Shown here one piece after another: positions 58,985 through 64,000 of a DNA stretch of 64,000 nucleotides. The position numbers and the translations under genes were made by a program. Numbering within the stretch: position 1 is the stretch's first letter; each line of letters opens with the position of its first letter. The stretch is from Karstenula rhodostoma CBS 690.94 (Eukaryota > Ascomycota > Dothideomycetes > Pleosporales > Didymosphaeriaceae), in the NCBI GenBank assembly GCA_010093485.1, contig MU001493.1, positions 1,786,937 to 1,850,936 on the forward strand, read 5' to 3'. A model generated the notes under the pieces. The model saw nothing but the letters and a program-made list of their open reading frames with translations, made no database searches and was not told where the DNA came from.

Positions 58985-60721
58985 TCATCCATACCGCACC
59001 TTACGCCCCTTCGCCCCTTTACTCGGTTCCGCCATCGTATAGCTCACATGCACGCCGCGCTCCTTCGCATACTCAATCACGTCTCTACTGCTCAAGTTGC
59101 GGCAGTGGTCGGCGTTGATGTGGCGCAGCGTCGGCGCTCCGTCAACGAGCTTCTTGATGCCGTACCCCGAAACGTTGGTATTTGAGATGTTGATAGTGGT
59201 TAGGCTTGTTGATTCGATAATAGGGCCGATGTCGTCGTCTGTGAGGGGCAGGCCAGGGAGTTCGAGCGAGGCGAGGGCGCGGGTGAGGATGCGGGGGGAG
59301 GTGGAGAGGTAGGTGGAGACGAGGGTGCTGGAGGGGGTGGAGGCGTCATTTCCGTCTGCCCCGATATGTCCGGCCAGGGAAAGATGATGCAAGGGTTTGG
59401 CATCTTCGATAGGCAGTCTCGTCTCGTCTTCTACGTTGCCTGAGTAGTTCAAGAATCCTGCCAGTATGTCGGGATCTAGACGAACGTTGTCGCCAAGGGT
59501 AAGGTGAGTGAGAGAGCGAGAGCATGAAGGAGAAAAATATGGCCCGGCCAATATCACTGCGTGACGTGGAGTATAAACGAGGCGCTCTAATGTTGACGGA
59601 ATGGTGAGATGGCCGTAAACCTTCTTTAAGGTAAGATTCGTTAGGCGAGTTGTGTGTAGCTTAAAAATCCGGTCGCCCACGACACCCACGTTCACACACG
59701 TCAGTGAGCGTAGTTCGGGGACTTGTGGTATTAGGGTTGAGACGAGATTGTTAGACAGTGGCGTGGGATTGGCATTGCATTGTAGTGCAAGGGTTTGCAG
59801 TCCACTGCAAGGACCCCCTTTCCAGTCAATGGGTGCGGAACCATTTACGCCTGACGGATATATATCTTTGCAATCGACGAGCTCTAGCTCCGGTCGTCTT
59901 CGTAGGATCTGACTTATAGTGTCCGTGCTGACCTCTGTGTATATAGAGATCCGCTTCAGGTTTTGTGCACACCGAGCCATCTCAACGAGTGTCTCGGATA
60001 TCTTATGAGGGAACGATAGTATCGTCAGGGTATGGAGGCTTTTGCAGGCAGTCGCGATGTTACGGAGCACATCTGTATGCTGCACGCGGTGGACGGTCAA
60101 CGTATGAAGGGTGCCGCGGCTGTAGCGAACAGCGTTAGCGAGGAAGGTTCGCGATACAGGCTTCGTGGCGCCAGACAAATCAAGGCTGGCCCAGAGTTTA
60201 GGGCGGTTAGTGAGGTAGTCTTTCCAGCCTCTGCTAACCCGCAGACAGTTGATCATGTTTTTGAATGAGAGGTAGCCGATGACCATTTCGACCAGCTCCA
60301 CCGGCAGGATGGTGAATGGGTCGATGGCTTTGGGCGGGGAAAGCGTGCGCGTGAGCTTGTCGTGTAGCTGCTGCAGGAGCGGAAAGTCCTTGTTGTCCGC
60401 TGACACATTCTTCATGCCGTACTTGTAGATGTTCAGCGCAGTGTCCAGCTTCTCCATCTTCTGCAGCGCGCTCGCGGTGCGCAGGTAGCCTTTGACATCC
60501 TGCTTGTGCGTACGGATAGCGAGCCGCCCATCCTTGACCGCAGCGTTGAAGTCGCCGAGCTTCTCGTGGGCGGCGGCGCGGTAGTCGTAGAGCGTTGTGG
60601 AGGGGATCGCCGACGCGTCGATGCCGGTGGTGAAGGCTTCGACTGCCTTTTCGTACTGTTTGAGCTTGTAGTAAGACTTGCCAAGTTCTTGATATTCTTC
60701 GGGTGAGAGTGTGCGCGCCAT
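58985..60721 (-). CDS. pof3: TPR/F-box/LRR protein, Pof3/Dia2 type
   Basis: Substrate receptor of an SCF ubiquitin ligase; fission yeast Pof3 and budding yeast Dia2 act in genome stability and replisome turnover. Intronless, 578 aa. Aa 1-115: three TPR units (GKSYYKLKQYEKAVEAFTTG; YDYRAAAHEKLGDFNAAVKD; YLRTASALQKMEKLDTALNIY). Aa 140-185: F-box (FTILPVELVEMVIGYLSF, then MINCLRVSRGWKDYLTNRP and LW). Aa 190-560: leucine-rich repeats (LHTLTILSF, LRSLTCVNVGVVGD, LTNLTLKKVYG, LASLELPGLPLTDDDIGP, LRHINADHCRNLSSRDV). The frame stays open 47 codons upstream, but the MARTLSPEEYQELG start gives the normal TPR opening. A basic C-terminus (KGAKGRKVRYG) follows. Confidence 0.87.
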   Translation of the reverse strand: MARTLSPEEYQELGKSYYKLKQYEKAVEAFTTGIDASAIPSTTLYDYRAAAHEKLGDFNAAVKDGRLAIRTHKQDVKGYLRTASALQKMEKLDTALNIYKYGMKNVSADNKDFPLLQQLHDKLTRTLSPPKAIDPFTILPVELVEMVIGYLSFKNMINCLRVSRGWKDYLTNRPKLWASLDLSGATKPVSRTFLANAVRYSRGTLHTLTVHRVQHTDVLRNIATACKSLHTLTILSFPHKISETLVEMARCAQNLKRISIYTEVSTDTISQILRRRPELELVDCKDIYPSGVNGSAPIDWKGGPCSGLQTLALQCNANPTPLSNNLVSTLIPQVPELRSLTCVNVGVVGDRIFKLHTTRLTNLTLKKVYGHLTIPSTLERLVYTPRHAVILAGPYFSPSCSRSLTHLTLGDNVRLDPDILAGFLNYSGNVEDETRLPIEDAKPLHHLSLAGHIGADGNDASTPSSTLVSTYLSTSPRILTRALASLELPGLPLTDDDIGPIIESTSLTTINISNTNVSGYGIKKLVDGAPTLRHINADHCRNLSSRDVIEYAKERGVHVSYTMAEPSKGAKGRKVRYG

Positions 60722-61021
60722 TGTTTGGGTGGTTATTGAGCAGTGGTGCACGAAGACGCGGGGCAGGAAACCTGGGGGAAAGTGCGACGCGTCGGCACGT
60801 GTACTGGTCTGTGCGTATCCATGCACTGAACACCGGCGATGCAGGCAAGTTGAAGTTGTCAAATCATAGTAGCTCGAGTTACCCTAGGGTTGTCAATGAA
60901 AAACCTGACTGGCGAGAACCTCAGCTTATACACGGTCTTTGTGGAGAGATCAACTATCATCAGTACCTCCACATGCATCTATATCTCAACCGAAAACTTT
61001 CTAACTTATCAATGAATCACA

Positions 61022-62843
61022 TCACCGACTAAAAACCTGAACGTCTCCTAACCCCTTGACCCTCCCCTCAACCCCCTTCTCACTCACCCCTACCTCCATG
61101 CAAATCTCATCAAAACAATGCATCCCGTCTAAGAACCTCATTAGGCCCTCTGCCCCGCCCATCTCCTCCCCGCTGACAATGCTATCCAGCCTTGTGATAT
61201 CCGCCAACCTGCGCTCGCCCCCCGGAGCAAACAGACTCGACGCCACGCTCGACTGGTGCTGCAGATTCGCGCCTGCGGCACTCTCGCGGTGGTGGGGGGG
61301 AGGTTGGTTTCTGATGGTGGAAGAGTCGGAGGCTGCGTTGCCGTGCGTCGAGGGTGCCGTGCTTGCTGGGTTACTCTGTAAGCTCGTCGGGGGCGCAGGG
61401 GGCATTGCGATATTCGTGCTGGTTGCGATGGCATATTTGTGGATGCGGTACAGGAAGCCTTTGATGATGCCGAAGGTTATCAGTCGCCTGACGTCGATGC
61501 CGCGGAGCAGCTCGAGGTTGTCGATGACCCATTGGCGGAGGGGAAGCCCTTGGCGTAGACTGGTGTACAGCGTGATAAGGGTTTCGTGGGGGGTGTCGTG
61601 GGTGTCTTCGTCGGGGGATAGAGGACCGGGTGGGCTGGCCAGGCTGTCTGTCGCAGAGAGGGTGTCACTTTGGGCTGAAGCTGTTGAGGCATTGGAGGAG
61701 ACGGAGGAGCGTGAGTCGCGCGAGGACCCTGCTGCTGAGGCCTCGCTGCCCATCCGAGTGGTCGTGGTACTCGGACCTTTCCATCGCACCCGTGGCACCC
61801 GAACGTACCTTACGCACTCTTCTTTTACCGCTTCGTCGATGATGAAGCCCCCTATCTCAGCTGTGGGCGCATATATCGCCGCAAAGCTGAAAACGTCTAG
61901 TAGCACTAGACATCCGTAGTAGACCAGATGTTGGATCGCCTTGCGCGTGAGACTGAGGTCCGCGTCCGCGAGCTGCGCGATGTGCGCAACGCTGTGGATG
62001 CCATTGATGTAAGGTAGGATGCGGTTGAACGTGAGATCAGAGGAGATCGGCGTGCTGAGGGAGGACAGGCTGATGGTCAAGATAGGGACCTGATGAGCGT
62101 GTATGGGCGGTGGAGGCGGGCGTGTGGGGAACAGCTTGAGGTTGATGGTATTCGAATCATCTACTGTGGTTAGTATCCAACTTTATCATATCCGAACTCC
62201 ATGGCAAACCCACCGATTGGAATCATACACTCGGCATAATTATTCAAGTCCTCCAACAGCATCTCACACAGCGCGAAAACCTTGCTTCCGCCCCCCATCC
62301 TCCACGTCCTGTCCTCGCTATCGTCTTCCCACACAGCCATCCCATCCTCCTCCCCACTGACGAAACCGCCTTGTTCCTCCAGCCCTCGGAGCAACCGCCC
62401 GACCTTCCTCACCACCTCTCCGTACGCAACCCAGTCCGCCAGACTTTCCTCAACAACAATCGACCAGTTGAAGATGAACTCATTCCTGGAGTATCGACCC
62501 TCACGGATGCACACGGGGTATCCAATGACGCGGTAGTGGTTGACGCAGAAGGTGAGGAGGTGGTCGCAAAACTGCTGGGTCGGGATGAGGTAGGGCGTCG
62601 CAGAGTCGAAGGAGAACAGTGGCGTGCGCAGCGCGGAGAGCGAGGAGGACGACGTTATGCTACCCTCGGGAATCTGGTGGAGAACGCGGGAGCCTGTACG
62701 ATGGATGGGTTAGCCGGCTGGCGGGCGTGAGCGCGGAGGAAGGAGCTATGGTGGGGTAGGCGGCTGAGAGCAACGAGTTAATGCGCACCTTTTTCATGGT
62801 GGAAGCGCGTGAAGAAGATGGCCTTGATCGCGCGCGTCGGCAT
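61022..62843 (-). CDS. NPR2: Nitrogen permease regulator 2 (GATOR1/SEACIT subunit)
   Basis: With Npr3 and Iml1 it forms SEACIT/GATOR1, which inhibits TORC1 at the vacuole when amino acids are scarce. Exons: 62843-62789, 62693-62214, 62163-61022 (558 aa). N-terminal longin-like part: MPTRAIKAIFFTRFHHEKGSRVLHQIPEGS, split by intron 1, then FDSATPYLIPTQQFCDHLLTF, HYRVIGYPVCIREGRYSRNEF and SIVVEESLADWVAYGEVVRK. Middle: PFNRILPYINGIHSVAHIAQ-like block ending VYYGCLVLLDVFSFAAIY. C-terminal: RLITFGIIKGFLYRIHKYAI and FLDGMHCFDEICMEVGV. Two Ser/Pro-rich inserts (about aa 315-360 and 440-500) are usual for filamentous fungi. An upstream open stretch could hold a 5' UTR intron; the chosen start matches the family. 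Confidence 0.92.
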
Positions 62844-63170
62844 TGGCCCTGTAAGTATTGTGGGTCTAAAGTCGGACTGTGTGAGAGCTACATTGTGGTG
62901 TTTGGTGAAAGCTGTGAGGGAGCTGGCAGAACTCCATATTGTTGGAGATGGCCTGTGCTCCTGAGCCAGCATGTGAGGAGCTCGCACACTGTGCATGCAC
63001 GTCGCATCTTGTTGGGAATATTTATCTTTTCACTCCTTAGCGTTGAAGCTTTTGTGGCTCTATATACTGTTGAATCGAAATAATAAAAGACTGCACACGT
63101 TAATGAAACGTGTACCGAGAGTCCTCATTCCAGCTGTTGAAGAACCTCTCTCTACACCAACTAGCGAATC
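62844..63170. other. Intergenic, NPR2 upstream region
   Basis: This 327-bp space holds the NPR2 promoter and the 3' flank of the adenosine-deaminase-like gene. One inverted pair ACTCCATATTGTTGGAG (about 62,934-62,947) includes a TTGGAG hexamer. Open frames here are shadows without family features. Confidence 0.5.
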
Positions 63171-64000
63171 TTACTCTTCGGGGTTCGTGTTCTCATCAAC
63201 GCCGTATTCATCTACTATCCACGCGCAGAACCTTTCCCATCTGGTTGCCCACTCTTTCAACCTCTGCGCCCGTATCCCCTTGCCTGTGCTGCCGTCTTTG
63301 ATGGCCTGCACCCATTCCTTCTGCGAGTAGTCTTCAAAACTCGCCCATCGGACGCTGTTCTCTGCTAGGGAACCCAGGCCTTCTAGACCCAAGTTATCCC
63401 AGCCCTGGAGCGCCTGCCAGAAATCATGGCTCATCCCACTAATACGCTGTCCCAGGATCGTAGGATCATCGTTACACAGACTACACGGTACTCCACGGGC
63501 TAGCAAGGCCGGCAGTGGGTGCGACATGATGCTACCGCAGAGACGCAGCACTTCATTAGACACAGGGCAGGACTCGATCAGAATCTTCTTCTCTTTGACC
63601 ATGTCGATGAGGAGCGGGTGCTTGTACAGGGAGAAGCCGTGCCCGATGCGGCGAGTGCCGAGGAGAATGGCATCGAAAAGGTTCTCGTCCACGGAGTCGC
63701 CGTCGCCGAGAGTCTCGCCAGCGTGGAAAAAGAAGGGGATGTCGACGCCGGATTCTGCGCACTTTTTGCGGAAATAGAAGAGCAGCGGTGAAAGGTCGGA
63801 GAGCGGGCGGCCAAGGTCTTCTTGACCGACGAAGTCGTAGCCGGCGATGAGCTCAGGGAACTCGATTTTCATCTCGATACATTGATCCATGCCTGTAGAT
63901 CTTAGTCGAAACCGTGAGGGCATGTCGGCGCCAGCTTACTGTTAACAATTGTGCGGTTGTCGAAGGCACGAACTGTAGTCCATATCATCCGCACGCCCCA
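63171..64000 (-). CDS. Adenosine deaminase family protein (ADGF-like), 5' part beyond the window
   Basis: Zinc hydrolase that deaminates adenosine or a related purine. Exons in view: 64000-63940 (continues outside) and 63892-63171; about 260 C-terminal residues. Visible: EFPELIAGYDFVGQED; FFFHAGETLGDGDSVDENL (HAGE, catalytic Glu); RIGHGFSLYKHP; ESCPVSNEVLRL; SLCNDDPTILG (the DDP pair that binds zinc and substrate). The spacing and the VGQED word fit the ADGF/CECR1-type branch rather than short Add enzymes. Whether a secretion signal exists cannot be seen because the N-terminus is missing. Confidence 0.88.

Noticed and set aside
61056..61919. 287-codon plus-strand open frame opposite NPR2
   Set aside because: It mirrors the third NPR2 exon and has no motif of its own.

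Overview
The window is nuclear DNA of a filamentous ascomycete (Pezizomycotina, most likely a Dothideomycete). Evidence: short GT-AG introns of about 45-130 bp, fungal-only families (C2H2 plus fungal-TF regulator, AAAP permease, NPR2, Pof3/Dia2 F-box protein), and a bipartite base composition in which an extremely AT-rich block abuts ordinary gene-rich DNA. No search was run; all family calls come from motifs and residue patterns.

Region 1 (1 to about 38,520) has no intact gene. It is a graveyard of retrotransposons destroyed by repeat-induced point mutation (RIP). CpA and TpG are almost gone, so ATG codons are nearly absent. Reading through the stops still shows: a Copia element in tandem (681-8994); an old minus-strand Gypsy element split into pieces (about 11,900-13,718; 23,841-24,285; 25,012-25,282; 30,813-33,228); a plus-strand chromodomain Gypsy with 244-bp LTRs and a GATTC target duplication nested in it (13,719-23,840); a Copia element with 285-bp LTRs also nested in it (25,283-30,812); and a family of short coding-free elements (141 to 1,475 bp) flanked by roughly 8-bp target duplications, nested in these.

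Region 2 (38,845-41,972) holds an AhpC/TSA-like thioredoxin-fold protein, an FRG1-family protein and a 2-oxoglutarate/Fe(II)-oxygenase-like protein.

Region 3 (42,923-55,630) looks like a catabolic cluster: AAAP amino-acid-type permease, CE4/PgdA-like deacetylase-fold hydrolase, zinc alcohol dehydrogenase, amidase, SDR oxidoreductase and a C2H2/fungal-TF regulator. Each promoter region in it carries repeated CTCCAA/TTGGAG hexamers, which suggests one pathway-specific regulator. A plausible but unproven job is uptake and stepwise hydrolysis of a cyclic imide, hydantoin or similar amide, with oxidation of the carbon skeleton. A small RIP-mutated island with a sequence gap (about 45,155-45,720) separates the permease from the rest.

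Region 4 (55,796-64,000) is core genome: a large uncharacterised polytopic membrane protein, a TPR/F-box/LRR protein (Pof3/Dia2 type), the GATOR1/SEACIT subunit NPR2, and an adenosine-deaminase-family protein cut by the window end. Exon models were built by hand; exon sums are multiples of three for every complete gene.
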